From Sternotherus odoratus (Eukaryota > Chordata > Testudines > Kinosternidae), in NCBI GenBank assembly GCA_032164245.1, contig JAVMKO010000005.1, forward strand, positions 47,694,193 through 47,758,192: DNA of 64,000 nucleotides, read 5' to 3'. Each line of letters starts with the position of its first letter. The first letter of the stretch is position 1. Both the position numbers and the translations under genes were made by a program. Positions 35,801 through 46,854 of this stretch are shown one piece after another. Under the pieces are notes generated by a model. It did not search any database and had not been told where the DNA came from. It saw only the letters and a list, made by a program, of their open reading frames with translations.

Positions 35801-38800
35801 CACATTCTGCTCTTCATCAGCGATTACCCCTAGAGGAAAGGGCCCAAGAGAGGACTGGTCCAATCTCCCATTTTAAACCCAGCACCGCTGGCTCAGTGGG
35901 ATCTCACTACGCAACCCCTGATCATAAGGAACCCGTGAAATCTTTAGCTGACCAGGTTTGGGGATCAACATGGGAGCTTCCCATTGGGTTTGCTCCAGGT
36001 TCCTTATTCATGGAGCTACTAAAGAGAACAGTCTCTTTAGACTGCTGGCCAGCACTGCAGACCAGGGCCCAGGTCTTTAAAGAGATTTAGGTGCCTGTCT
36101 AGTGTTCAGAGCATAAGACTAGGGGTCAGGTCATCTGGGTCCTGCTCCCAGGTCTCTGGCTGTCTCAGGGTTTTACACTGCTGCCCATCACTGTAGTATC
36201 TGAGCGCCTGCCATATAAAACCAACAGCAATTACCAACATCCCTAATGAATTTCAGGGAGTCTGTGGCACTGCTCTTTTTCAGGGTCAGAGCTCTGCTTG
36301 GGATTGAGTTTTAGTTTGTCTCTGCTACCAGTTACCTGGGTCACATGGGCAAGTCACTTCACCTAACTTTGTGCCTCAATTTTTTCCCATTGTAAAACAG
36401 GGTTGATAGCACAAAGCCACCTTTTCAAAGTCTGATGGCTCCTGTTGAAAGGTGCTATATGTGAGGGCAAAGAGTGGGTAGGAAAAGACAACAAAATGCC
36501 CACTCACTAGGAGAAACCAACAAAGCAAAAATCTATACTCATTGCCTGGAACTTCCCCTGCAATCTGGCCAAGGCCTGCTGTCCCATTCACTGGCTCACC
36601 TCCTCCAGTCCCTTCGTTGTCCGGGCTTCTCTGATCACCTCTGCTTGCCGCCACGGCAGTGGAGTCTCCGTTTATCACGTCGAGGAAGAAGTCAGCCGGG
36701 TTGTTGAAGGGCTCGCATTGATACCCTGTAACGATAGCAAGCAGAACACATTCACATTTTAGACACTGCTTGGTAAGGACCAGTTATAAGAACACTCCAC
36801 CCTCCCCCGGCCTCTTTCACACCAGTCTTTTGGGGGGCTTTGGAAGCACTGACTAACCATAGTACCACTGCTGGGAGGGAGGGTTACCCTTTGTTTTATA
36901 GTTGGGGAAACTGAGGCATATCCATAAATTAAGTCCACAATTTTGACAAGTCTGCATTGATTTTGGTTGCTTAACTAGAGACATCTTGGGACTAACCAGA
37001 CCTGCAGCTCCCTCTGCCTTGAACTGAGCTGTGGGTGCTCAGCCTTTCTAAAACCAAGCTGAGGGTGTTTCCTATTGGGCACCCAACGCTCTGCAGGGCT
37101 GGACTGTAATAAGGCCCCTCCATGTCGCCTCTGCTCTGCTGGGGACTCTGGCCACAGGTGGGGAGAGCAGGGCAGCAGCAAGTGAGTGGGTGGGTGAGAA
37201 GGGGACTGGGGAGACACAGTAACACTGGTCCTCCATCCCCCACCACTCTCTGGTGGAAGGGAATAAGCTGTGCACCCACACAATGAAGTATCTTCCTAAG
37301 CAAGGGGATAGGAAGAGTGACAGGGCAGAACATAAGGTTACAGCACAGTGACAGTGGCAGAGAGGGGAATAGAACCCAGGAGTCCACACCACACTCTCCA
37401 TTATCCACAGAAGCAGGGTTCCCACTGTGTAGTCATTACCCTGCTAACACAGGTGTAAGTGTTAACACCGACAGTCCCTGGTCGTTGGCGGGTGGGAATC
37501 AAACCTGGGATCTCTTGAGCTAAATGCATGATCCTCTACTGCATGAGCTAAAAGCCACGTGGCCCTTCTCTAAGGCTGTAGAGCAGACTCATTAATCTCT
37601 CTCTCTAAGTGGTCTCAGTGCCTCTAGATGGGACAGAGCACCACCCCCAGGAGGTGTGTGGGTTACGTAGGCACCAACCACAGCGCTTTTCACCCTTTGT
37701 AAAAAATACCCTCTTGCAATGATCTTCCCTGCCAGTCTCCCCACCTTCTCAGCAACCTTCAGACTTGCGGGCCCTGCTCCCAGATCCCCCGTGGTCCACA
37801 GATCTCAGCGTGCGCCCCATTGAGATAACCCTGCCTGGGATGCACATAGCCACGTAACTGTCCTGACTTTGTCATTTGTTTACTGAGCTTTTAAGCATCT
37901 GGGAGTCTTCTGTCGGCCATTATTTTGTGAGGCAGAGTGGATATAATGAGCTCCGAAGGGGGGAAATACACTGAGCTCTCATGAAGACCTGTCTTTTGTC
38001 CTTTTTTTGCTTTTCTTAATCTTTTCCTGCCTCATTCAGACTGAAAACATGAGGCTGCTTTTAGTGTCTGGAAAACGCAGCAATGGATTAAACATAGCCG
38101 GAGCTGATCCATCGCTATTAAGGATCAGGCACTAAGCAATTAAAATACTTTGTTACCTTATCTCTTGCCTTGTTTTGAGATGTAAGCACCAAACTATAAT
38201 AGGAATGAGCGTTATTGCATTTGCGCTACAGACTTACCGATAGAACGAAAATATTTCAGGGCTTGCTTAGCCGGACCATGATACAGCACCTTCCCCAAAG
38301 CCAACAACGTCAGGCTGTCAAAGAGCTTGAAGATGGAATAACGGGGCTGGTGGATAGAGAAAATGATGGTCCGACCTCTTCTCGAAAGCCTAGGATGGGA
38401 ACAAAGAGTCCAAATCTCAACTGCACCCATTGTTTGCAATAGAGAATGGATCACTTGGTGATTTCCTGCTCTGTTCATTTCCTCTGAAGCAACCGGGCAT
38501 TGGCCACTGTTGGACGACAGGATACTAGGCTAGATGGACTTTTGGTCTGATCCAGTATGTCTGTTCTCATATACACGTTTCAAAAGAGAGGACAAGAGTG
38601 TCTGGTCATTCAAGGATATTTTTCTTAGCTACTATTTTAGCCTAGTGTACCCAGACCACTATTACCTAGTTTTCCTTTGAACTAAGTTTTCTGGAAGCCC
38701 TTTCACGAAGTAGTATTGAAGAAAGTGCCCAATTGAGAGCCTTGAAGGCTTCTGCTCCCAGAACAGATATAGCATGGGCAGCAGCTGGGAAAGCTTCTCC

Positions 38801-41800
38801 TACAATGCCCAGTCAACAAGCTGCAAGCCAAAGGGTACGTCTACTCCGGATTGGCAGGCAGTGATCAATCAATCAATCAGGGATCAATTTATTGTGTCTA
38901 GTGTAGATGCAATAAATTGATCCCCGAGTGTGCTTCCCATTGACTCCTGTACTCCACCTCGGTGAGAGGCGGAAGCGGAGTCGATGGGGGAGCAGTAGCA
39001 GTTGACTCACTGCCATGGGGACGGCCAGGTAAATTGACCTAAGATACGCAGACTACAGCTATGCTATTCACGTACCTGAAGTTGCGTATCTTAGGTCACC
39101 CCATCTCCCCCAGTATAAACCAGGCCTAAGAGATTGAGTATCATTTCTGGAGTGGTTGTCATAGACAATTTGACCCTATCTACACCCAGCAGTCAGTCCA
39201 TCTCCACCCTCAGTTACGAGAGACCTAAAGAAACCTGTTATCAGCCACAGTCCATTTTCCTAATGTAGGGAGTAGGTCTGGACAAAATTTTTGGTACAAA
39301 ACTTTTTTTGGTCCAGAACTGCAGATTTGGCGACACCAAAAGATTTTATTTCCATTTCACTAGACTGTTTTGGCCCAAAGGACCTAATATATATATTTTA
39401 AATCGGAACTCTTTGACATTTGTCAAACAAAATGCTTTGATTTTTTTGGTTTCAAGTGATTTCTTTTGTTCCAAAATTTCCTTTCGTTTTATTAAAACAC
39501 AAACTGGTCAAAACTGAAAATAAACTTTTCGATTTTGTCGAGTCAAAGTGGCTCATTCAACCCAAGAGGATTTGGAATTTTTGGAGTTTTCCGGTCACTG
39601 TAAATTTTTGAACAATTTCATTTTTGGGGAGACCCAAAACAAATTTTGTTATTGTTATTTCTTGGAATTGCCAGAGAAACTGAAAAATTGTCCGTCAGCC
39701 AGCTCTAGTCGCTCTGAGTGACAGCGAAGAAGTGACGAGACCACGAGGACTGAGCTCTCAAATCCTCTCTGCTCCAGAGCAGAGGTGAGCTCTCCGGGAC
39801 AGAGCTGGGGTGCATTGGTTGCAGTGGGAAGCTGGCAGTGGGACTGTCCATACTGTGGCAGTGAAGTCAATGGGCTTTGGATCAGGCCCTGAGAAAAAGA
39901 CTGTCAGGCCAGCCTCTTTCACCAGCGCTAAGATCAGGAAGCCATTGGTTTAGATGAGCACAGAAGCATTGGTGTTAGATGATAAACCCCTGAAGCTCCT
40001 ACCTCTTCAGGAGGATGAGCACCGCGTTGGCCGTGCTAGCGTCCAGGCCGGTGGTGGGTTCATCCAGGAACAGGACTGGGGGCTCCGTGATGAGCTCCAT
40101 GCCGATGTTGGTTCTCTTCCGCTCCCCGCCTGACACTCCTCGGATTAGTTCCGTTCCTATCTACAGCAAAGAGTTTTGTGTTTGGTACCTGGCTTTGCTG
40201 TGTGGCGCCGGGCTTGCCCTGGCAAGCAGTCCCATTAGCAACCAGGGGACTAGCCATGTCTGCAAGCGCTAGGCCGAGCCGTGCTTGCTGGATCCTGCCT
40301 TCAGGGGACACCATAGGGACAGTGTGGAGATCATGCACAAGAGCAAATATTGCAAACACAAGTTGTGCTGCTGGCTAAAGGCAGCCTTATGGGGCAAGGA
40401 TGGATTCACCCCATCGCCTTTTCCCCTGTGAGTGCTCAGCTACCACAGCCATGGGCCTGGCATAAGGGCCTGAGTAGACCAGAGGGGACAATGATGACAC
40501 CTCAGCTGAGATGGTCACCTTGGGCCCTTCTGATCCCTCAAGAGTTTTAGCATCGTGACCCCGACTTCCTTGCATTGTCCCGCAAAGGCAGGAAGTGGCT
40601 GGCAAAGGAGAAGAGCCCTGTGATCTGGGTTCTGTAGGCAGAGTTCTTCCCCTGTTCCTACATAGCACACACTCACTGGACATGGTCCAAGCTTCCCCAA
40701 CAAAACCTAAAACTGCCTTCAGGGCTTAGCTGCTCCTACTGTCTTCCCTGCAGGATCCTTCCTGAGAGGCACACAAACCCTTCTATACCCCTGGCTTGGG
40801 GAGCTAACGAGATGCAGCTGAACCAACATCAGAGTGAATCAGCAAAAGTAACTCTACATTTCTGTGCTGGTTGTAGCCCCGAACTCGAGGCGGCTCAGCA
40901 GAATAGCCCTGCATTCCTACCAGGGTACAGTGCTCCTCCCCACTACATGGGTGAGAAGTTAGGATTCTGAAACAGGTTCCCCCCCTGCCCCCTCTCCACT
41001 GCCGATACTCACCTTAGCATCAGCTACTTTGCTGAGCCCCAGCTCACTAATTATCTGGGTGACCCGCTCTTCCTTTTCTTTAAAGCTGATGGAGCTGGGG
41101 AGGCGCAGGGCCGCAGAGAAGAGTAGATTCTCCCGCACCGTCAGCGTGCCCATAACCACGTCATCCTGAAAACAAGGCAAATTCACAGCTGAAAAGCCAA
41201 GAACATTTTGGCTCAGTCCTGGGCACCTTGTTATTTGCCTTTCTGTAGCAGGGGAGTGACCCCAGCTGGGATCAGGGCCCATTGTGCCGGGAGCTGTACA
41301 TACACACAGTGAGGGTCAGCCCCTGCCCCACACAGCTTGCAATCTAAATAGACAAGGCACACAAAGGGCTACAGAGACGGGGAAGTGACTTGCCAAAGGT
41401 CACGCAGCAGATCAGTAAACAAAACCCAGGTCTCTTATCTTCTAGCCCAATGCGCTATCCACTAGGCAACACTGCTTCCCACAAAGGCTGCTGCAGTGCT
41501 GGGAATGCAGGCCATGCAGCTTTGCATTGGGAGGTCATCTGTCATGTAAGTCACAGTGGGCCTGACTCCCAGAGGTGCTGAGCACTGAGAACTCCAGCTG
41601 AAGTTGCAAGTGCTCAGCCTCCACAGGTTGAAAAGTAGCCACTCGGAGGAGCTAAGGCCCCCACTAAGAGACGGAGCTGGCTCCAGGCTTTTAACACTCA
41701 TTGGCTGCAGCTGCAAGTCAAAACAGGAGCAGGGAGTTCCCCCCCCTCCCCCCCACCCTGCTGATACTCAACCCTACAAAGCACCAAAGCTGTGGGTGGA

Positions 41801-44800
41801 ATCCTGGCCCCGGTGACATAAATGGGGGCGGGGGGGAGGGTTGCCGCTGACTTCAGGGATACCAGCATTTCACCCTGTGCTTCCATCCAACATGCTTCTG
41901 TAACACCTGCTCAGGAAGCATCACTCCCCGTGCTCTCAAAACGCAACTGTTCAACATAGTCCCAGGCACTTTGATCACATTAAACCTGTCAAATTTGCAA
42001 ATATCTGTGCAGCGTCATAGCATTGAAATGACTATTTGCGGCTTGCAAGCCAGACCTTCCGCCGATAGAAATCAGTAGAGTTCCATAGACAATCTTCGGT
42101 ACATCAGCCAAGGTGCTGGCTCTGTGGATAATTAATATGGTTCCAAGGCAGGAAAGGAGCAGATTTCTTTAACCCGCTGAGGCCCTTCATTCGCCTACAA
42201 AGCAGAAAAAGGGGGGGGGGGCACAGCCCAATAATTTTCCCCATGTGCAGGTTATTTTGCTTTAGTTGCTTTATAGATAGCTGGTGGGTTGGAAACGGGA
42301 AAGCTAGGATTCTGAAACTGGGAATTCTTACAGGAAAAATCAAAATCCTTCACACTTTCTAAGAGCTACAGGGGAATTTTTGGATTCTGGGACTTGACCT
42401 CAGCAGGAGGATTGAAATCCGACAGCAATTCGACCTCTGCTTTCAGTCAGAGCCCCTGACGGTTCCCCGACTCAGCTGCTGCTTTAGTTGCCAAGTTCAG
42501 GTGCGTTCTCTGCCTCTCCCAGCTACCTGAATTCTAGGCTGTCATTGCTACTCTAGAATAAACTGAGTCCACCAATTCAATCTCTTTCCACGATTCAGCT
42601 GGCACCTCCTGCCTGTAACATGGCAGGAGGTAGGCTGACCAGAGCCTGAAGAAGATCATTAGAGCTCTCGTTGCTTCCCAGCCTTATCAGATGTTTTACT
42701 GTCTCTAGTTAGGGTGACCAGACGTCCCGATTTTATTGGGACAGTCCCGATTTTTGCCTATTTGTCCCGCGTCCCGACCACACTTTGATCGGGATGCAAT
42801 TTGTTCCGATTTTGGGACTTTACAGATGAGCCCTGCCTGCACAGGTCTCATGCAGACAGCACAGCCCTGCCCACTGCCCCAGGCAGCCATGTGCTGCCTG
42901 CATGAGCCCTGCGCAGGCAGGGCTCATCTGTAAAGTCCCAAAATCGGGACAAAGAATGCTACTAGCTAGCTGCCAGCCCAGAGTCCCGTCCTTCCCTCCC
43001 CCCCACCTCCGGCCGGCAGAGACCGGCGGGGTCTGGGGAACATGCAGGGCGGGCAGAGTGGATCCTCCCTGCATGCAAGCAGAGCCGGCAGGCAGAGGGG
43101 GGCCCCATGCTCCCCCCCCAGCACCTCCCCCGGCAGAGACAGCACAGCATTCAGGGGTAGGTGGGCAGGCCATGACAACGGCCAGGAGAGCTGTCTCTGC
43201 CCTGCCTCCCAGAGAAGCATGCTGCAGGGGGGGGGGGGGGTTGAGAGCCCACTGCCCCCCCCCTCTGCAGAGATAGAGAGCCTCTAGCCCCCACGGCCTG
43301 CTCCTGCTCACCTCTCCCCCCCTCGGGCCCCGCCCCCCCCCCCCCCCCCCCCCCCGCCGCTCGCTGACTGTGTCCTGATATTTCCCTCTTCCCATCTGGT
43401 CACCCTATCTCTAGTCCTTGCTGACAACCACCCACCTGCATCTGAAGGGCCCTGCTTAAATGTCTCTGCCCGTGGGCCGTCACCCGGGTTAAAGAACCAT
43501 GGTACCACGTAGGAGTCTGGATACCACTTTTCCATTCTCATGCAACCCCCTTTACAAAGACTTCACACCATAGCAGCTCTTGATCACCAATCTCTCTGCT
43601 TCTCAGCCACTCAGCTTCTCCCAGCCAGGAGGCAAAGAGAACAGAAACAGACACTGACCTGCACGACATATCCTGAGATACACTTGAAATTCGGAGGTTG
43701 TGGGAAGCCATCTATGAGCACTTGCCCGGACAGGCCAGCAGGGTCCTTTCTAGCAGCCAGCACATCTAGGAGACTAAAGACAAGCAACAGTTCTTAGGTT
43801 CGGCCATAACTACTCTTATTTTCATTGGGTAACTGCCACCATTAGGGATAATTACTAAGGCTTTGCATTTCTGTCAGGCCTGCACTGTAATTTGCTCAGA
43901 GCATGCTGTGAACTGATCTCAGCTACAAGCAGTGCAAGAGGCATTAGGTTCAGGCCTCATCTGCACTGGGATTTTAGCCATTGGTGCAAACTGTTACTGT
44001 AGGTGCAATTCACAGGTGCACATCATGTTGCACTTGTGTAAATAGTGCCTACAGCTAGTGGTTTGTCCTGGCACAGCCACACCACGGGTAGAGCTGGGTG
44101 GTAGTTTGCAGTCAAAATGTTTTTTTGGTGAAAAATGCAAGGACTTGCTGACACCAACATTTTTCAGGAATTCCTGTTTATTTCACTGCACTGTGTGTAA
44201 AAAACCCTAAACCACAAAAATATTCTGAAAGTCCAACCATTTCATTTCAGCATTTTTCAGCGTGACATGGTTTAATGTTTTTATTCCAAATAACTTGTCC
44301 TTTTGAATTTTTCCTTTTATTTTTTTTAAAATTGAAAACAAGGGTCCAACCCATTGTAAATCAGGAGCAACCATACACACACACACACACACACACGAAT
44401 AAAACACTATTACCAAAGTGAACTCTTAGGTTTTGTCTACACGTAGAATTTATATTGGTATAGGCATATCGGTGAATAGCAACAAAACCGCCAGTGTAGT
44501 TACAGATGTATACAGAAAAGTACTTCTGTCAATGCAGCTAACAATGTTCCTACACTGGAGAGAAACTCGTTCTGTTGATGTTTGTTGTATCTACCCTGAC
44601 ATGCCTATGCCAATGTAGGCTCTGTAATGTAGACATAACCTAATACAGATAGAATTTTGTCCTCTCTTAGGTGGATAAAAATGGATGCTTTTAAAAAAAA
44701 CATTTAGATAGCAAATATTTTTATTGAAATCAGATTTTTTTGGGTTATATAAATTGTAATAAGTATTTTTTAAATATAAATCCATTTCAATGAAATCTGA

Positions 44801-46606
44801 ATTCAATGCAAAATATATTAAGATATAAACAGCTTATAATCTCCTAAAGCATTTAAATAATAAATAAATATGCTGTTGTGTGTTTAATTAAATTCCAGTT
44901 GCAGCTTGACTCAAATCATGAGCAAAATGTTAATTATCTAATTAATAAACAAGATATCATTCACCTTTTTATAACAATACTAAAATGTACAATTCATAAG
45001 AATCTGAAAATATTCTTCTATAAAATTGCTTAAATAAATGTATATAGTTGTAGTGTACCCTTGTAGGCAGTGAAAAGATGCACCAAATCTAGCATAAAAA
45101 CTCTTTTTAGTTGTAAATCAACATATTTTAAGAATCAGAGAAGAAGCCGTATTAGTCTGGAATAGCAGAGGTAACAAAGAGTCCTGTGGCACCTTAAAGA
45201 TTTTAAGAGCTAGATCACTAAATGAAACGGCACCTTTCTTTAGAAAATAACTGAAGTACAAATGGAAAGGTTGATGAAAATTGCTGATTTAAATTGAGAC
45301 TTGCCAAGTGGGAATTTAAATCATTATTTCAATCACTGATTTAAGTCACTCCATCCTGCTGGGAGAAGTTCAATGATGACCTGTAAGAGACCATCTCATC
45401 CCCACTCTGATCTTCCTGGGTGATGACCCTGCTCTAGGCCTTCCATTGCAATGGTCATCCATGAGATACTTTGCCATCACTGTCACTCTTCTCTTAAACT
45501 GGCCACAGAAGACAGGGAGCCACAACCACCCTGATAAACAGGAGAGACTAGATGGGAGGGGGGTCCAGAGCCGTTGCTGTACGGAAATGGTTGAGAACCC
45601 CAGCATGAAACTACACTCTCAACTGAAGCCCATGCAGTGTGTATACATTGGCCATGAATAAATTTGGGCTGGAAATTAGCAGACAATTTCTAACTATCGG
45701 AGGAGCGAGATTCTGGAACAGCCTTCGGACTGGAGGAGCAGTGGCAAACAACCTAACCAGTTTTAAGACAGAGTTTGATAAACTCATGGCTGGGATGATA
45801 TGACGTGGCTGCCTGTGACAGCAGAAGACTTGACCTATCTTCCTAAATCACAAAGGTGCCTTTCCAGGGCCTTAGATTTTTTCCAGCTGTTCTCCTCCAG
45901 CCCCCAGGGAGTTCAGTTTCCACCTAGGACCATTCATTCTCCATTGAAGGAAACCAAAGAAAGACTCACGAGGATTTGCCGCTCCCTGTTGGTCCCAGGA
46001 TAGCATTCAAACCCGGCTTCATAACACCACTGGAAGAGAAGGGAAACAGTTACTTCCAAATGGGGATCTGCCTCCATGGAGCCCCTGGCAGAACCTGGGC
46101 CTGACTTTGGATCCAAACACATTCCATGGGGTGGGAAGTTTTAGAAAAATTATAAATAAAAAAGTGAAACATCCTCCCTCACGCCAATCTGAAAGCAGTA
46201 ACCATGTTCCTTTCCTTGTCCCTAGTCCCCAGTGTCTTAAAGGAGGCTTCTGCGGAGATGACGCCTCTCCCCTCTAGCAGGTTTCACTCCTCTCCTGTCT
46301 CCAAAAGGGATTTTGGGATGCATGAACTTACCACACATTCTGGAGAATCTTCTTCTCCACCGTTGTCCGTTTGCAGAGGGGCCCGCGGGCCTGTTTGATG
46401 GTGTACTGGATGTCGTGGAAGCTCACGACAGAGCCCCGAGGGCACTGAAGGGATTCTCGTGTTGGGACAGAACGCAGGAAATTGCCTGCTCCATCTTCCT
46501 CCCCGATGGATAGGATGCTGTGGTTGGCTATGCCTGACCTCATGTCTTTGTGGCAGAGGCTGATCTCCACTGGAGGGAGGTCACCAGGGTGCTCTAAGGC
46601 TCCCAT
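23751..46606 (-). CDS. ABCG2-like: ABCG2-like ABC half-transporter (15 coding exons, 701 aa)
   Basis: Encodes an ABCG-family half-transporter with the order nucleotide-binding domain then six-helix membrane domain, expected to dimerise in the plasma membrane as an ATP-driven exporter. Exons (minus strand): 46332-46606, 45970-46029, 43659-43773, 41013-41165, 40003-40160, 38238-38389, 36600-36725, 35573-35829, 34523-34605, 33954-34043, 28685-28809, 28024-28178, 26181-26270, 24777-24895, 23751-23898. The sum is 2106 nt, in frame with one stop. Seen: Walker [10 protein letters not shown] (104-112), Q-loop Gln150, signature VSGGE (210-214), Walker B VLFLDE (230-235), H-loop His267. Residues equivalent to human ABCG2 N436, F439, R482 and the L554/L555 plug are kept as N470, F473, R516 and L588/L589. 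It exceeds human ABCG2 (655 aa) through a longer N terminus, linker and outer loop. Substrate cannot be inferred. Confidence 0.93.
24777..24895 (-). CDS. ABCG2-like: ABCG2-like exon 15
   Basis: Encodes the large extracellular loop: Cys626 (position of human C592), an N-glycosylation sequon N632-I-T, and Cys643 (probable counterpart of the dimer-bridging C603). Duplicated at 454-572. Confidence 0.92.
25346..26180. other. Intron 14 beyond the palindrome arm
   Basis: No gene. A MIR/CORE-SINE-like tail (gtggtgctcagacactgg, then gcgttatacaaac) lies at about 25660-25820. Confidence 0.45.
26181..26270 (-). CDS. ABCG2-like: ABCG2-like exon 14
   Basis: 90 nt, phase 0 at both ends. Carries FSGLLVNL with the dileucine plug (L588/L589) and the YFSIPRYG motif typical of ABCG2. 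Confidence 0.93.
27114..27456. mobile_element. Solo LTR, 343 bp, in intron 13
   Basis: Begins tgtggcaggg and ends gatctgtcaca, giving TG...CA ends. Both sides carry a gatg target duplication (27110-27113 and 27457-27460). Internal gggataaaagcc and gaaataaagag look like a TATA-type box and a poly(A) signal in plus-strand order. No internal retroelement sequence remains. Confidence 0.8.
28024..28178 (-). CDS. ABCG2-like: ABCG2-like exon 13
   Basis: 155 nt encoding most of two transmembrane helices, with the motif [14 protein letters not shown] and the helix ending TICFVFML. Confidence 0.93.
28685..28809 (-). CDS. ABCG2-like: ABCG2-like exon 12
   Basis: 125 nt, same length as I recall for human exon 12. 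Encodes YYRVS (R499, human R465 position) and LLPMR with R516 at the substrate-specificity position R482. Confidence 0.94.
28917..29130 (+). repeat. MIR element
   Basis: Near-complete MIR core: ttagctctgccactgactca, ccttgggcaagttcctta, ctgtgcctcattttccc. Located in intron 11. Confidence 0.8.
29645..29870 (+). repeat. Dispersed repeat, copy A
   Basis: Shares gtgac(a/g)gc(c/t)(a/g)ccatcttg and the following gctgtagct, tgtaacaactca and gtggctta-like order with 46855-47040. Family not recognised. Confidence 0.45.
30050..30640. other. GC-rich stretch next to the hAT element
   Basis: GC-rich, with ORFs on both strands that resemble no protein I know. It contains ccaataaaggag at about 30588. It may be the non-coding end of the hAT element that follows; I could not fix the terminal repeat. 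Confidence 0.35.
30725..33318 (-). pseudogene. Decayed hAT transposase, ZMYM1-like, in intron 11
   Basis: Minus-strand fragments in order: a basic start ([20 protein letters not shown], 33318 down), a TTF-type zinc-binding segment with WCEIPNGD and YCFCCKLF (about 32936-32700), a DUF4371-like region with KIIQNEII and a DxD-type [10 protein letters not shown] (32686-32111), a stretch with CSSHSLN (about 31900), and a C-terminal hAT dimerisation-type end ([15 protein letters not shown], about 30850-30780). The domain order matches ZMYM1-like hAT transposases. Several frameshifts and stops separate the pieces, for example near 32940, 32690 and 32040, so it is dead. It lies antisense to nothing and co-oriented with the host gene. 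The element may extend to about 33805, where a terminal-repeat-like stretch (ctcacctcatggtaag) occurs. Confidence 0.85.
33954..34043 (-). CDS. ABCG2-like: ABCG2-like exon 11
   Basis: 90 nt encoding transmembrane helix 2, [15 protein letters not shown], with N470 and F473 at the drug-contact positions N436 and F439 of human ABCG2. Confidence 0.94.
34523..34605 (-). CDS. ABCG2-like: ABCG2-like exon 10
   Basis: 83 nt encoding transmembrane helix 1 (about 433-449), [17 protein letters not shown]. Confidence 0.93.
35573..35829 (-). CDS. ABCG2-like: ABCG2-like exon 9
   Basis: 257 nt encoding the linker after the nucleotide-binding domain and the elbow helix, ending [20 protein letters not shown]. 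The segment [18 protein letters not shown] corresponds to the human region that begins LAEIYVNSSFYKET. Confidence 0.93.
36100..36400. repeat. MIR-like ancient SINE in intron 8
   Basis: Contains catctgggtcctgctcccag, cctgggtcacatgggcaagt and tgtgcctcaattttt, typical of MIR-type cores, possibly two overlapping copies. Confidence 0.5.
36600..36725 (-). CDS. ABCG2-like: ABCG2-like exon 8
   Basis: 126 nt encoding [20 protein letters not shown] and a Gly/Asp-rich linker (GTGGG at the junction). I chose the donor gtgagc at 36599, which keeps phase 1 with exon 9. Confidence 0.9.
38238..38389 (-). CDS. ABCG2-like: ABCG2-like exon 7
   Basis: 152 nt encoding the H-loop region [19 protein letters not shown] with catalytic-switch His267. 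Confidence 0.95.
38495..38575 (+). repeat. CR1-type LINE 3' end fragment
   Basis: Contains ggacgacaggatactaggct, agatggac and ttggtctgatccagta, the usual 3' terminal order of reptile CR1 copies. Confidence 0.55.
38833..39128. mobile_element. hAT-like MITE in intron 6
   Basis: About 296 bp starting agggtacgtctac and ending ataaaccaggcct, with an internal gatcaatc repeat and inverted gatacgcag / gcgtatctt segments. Target duplication not clear. Confidence 0.55.
40003..40160 (-). CDS. ABCG2-like: ABCG2-like exon 6
   Basis: 158 nt encoding the ABC signature ([17 protein letters not shown]) and Walker B with catalytic Glu ([19 protein letters not shown]). Confidence 0.95.
41013..41165 (-). CDS. 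ABCG2-like: ABCG2-like exon 5
   Basis: 153 nt, phase 0, starting [20 protein letters not shown] and ending [11 protein letters not shown]. Confidence 0.95.
41235..41480 (-). repeat. Amniote ancient SINE in intron 4
   Basis: Shows the familiar order gggcccattgtgc, gagctgtacatacacac, tctaaatagacaaggc, gacttgccaaaggtcac, aacccaggtctc, atccactaggc. A related copy is split by a hAT insertion at 52963-54990. Confidence 0.75.
42710..43407. mobile_element. 698-bp hAT-type element in intron 4
   Basis: Ends tagggtgaccaga and tctggtcacccta are perfect inverted repeats, and both sides carry the 8-bp target duplication tctctagt (42702-42709 and 43408-43415). Its interior has a subrepeat (tgcacaggtctcatgcagac / tgcgcaggcagggctcatc), GC-rich unique sequence and a C homopolymer of about 24 at 43330-43354. 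No transposase. Same family as 4558-4670. Confidence 0.9.
43659..43773 (-). CDS. ABCG2-like: ABCG2-like exon 4
   Basis: 115 nt, as in human exon 4. Encodes [19 protein letters not shown] and [10 protein letters not shown], ending at the Q-loop glutamine. Confidence 0.95.
44375..44396. repeat. (AC)11 microsatellite
   Basis: Uninterrupted dinucleotide run in intron 3. Confidence 0.95.
44427..44642. mobile_element. Complete 216-bp hAT-like MITE in intron 3
   Basis: Ends taggttttgtctaca and tgtagacataaccta form inverted repeats around a short non-coding interior. Target duplication not clear. Confidence 0.75.
45137..45205 (+). repeat. Dispersed retroposon fragment in intron 3
   Basis: Carries agccgtattagtctgg, agtcctgtggcacctta, the same family as 4931-5035. 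Confidence 0.55.
45655..45840 (+). repeat. CR1 LINE 3' region in intron 3
   Basis: Reads gggctggaaattag, gattctggaacagcctt, ttttaagacagagtttgat, atgatatgacgtggctgcct in order, the end of ORF2 plus 3' UTR of CR1-type elements. Confidence 0.7.
45970..46029 (-). CDS. ABCG2-like: ABCG2-like exon 3
   Basis: 60 nt, as in human exon 3, encoding [19 protein letters not shown]: the Walker A P-loop with Lys110. Confidence 0.96.
46332..46606 (-). CDS. ABCG2-like: ABCG2-like exon 2 (first coding exon)
   Basis: Coding from ATG at 46604-46606 to a TG|gtaagt donor. It encodes 91 codons plus two bases, about 24 residues more than human. Only the part from [12 protein letters not shown] to VEKKILQNV is conserved. 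An AG acceptor-like sequence (ttccaacag) directly abuts the ATG, so the exon may start exactly there. A non-coding exon 1 would lie further right and was not identified. Confidence 0.88.
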
Positions 46607-46854
46607 CTGTTGGAATTGACTGGGTGGGAAACATTAGAAAAGGGCAGAAAATAAAAGTTTTTTGTAAGAAGAAAAACGATTTTGAATCTTAAACCTCCCC
46701 CACACCTCAGCTGTGAAACTCGGATCCAGGTGTCACTATCATCCAGAACAACACACATGGCAAGTTTGGAGAACCGGACCTGCATGTGTTCGGGGAGCTT
46801 AGATTAGCAAGGAGTGTCTGAGTGAGGTAGAAAGCCACCGGGAGGGATTTGGGA

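Noticed and set aside
45370..45686. ORFs on both strands near a CR1 fragment
   Set aside because: They are within or next to decayed LINE sequence and show no independent coding signal.
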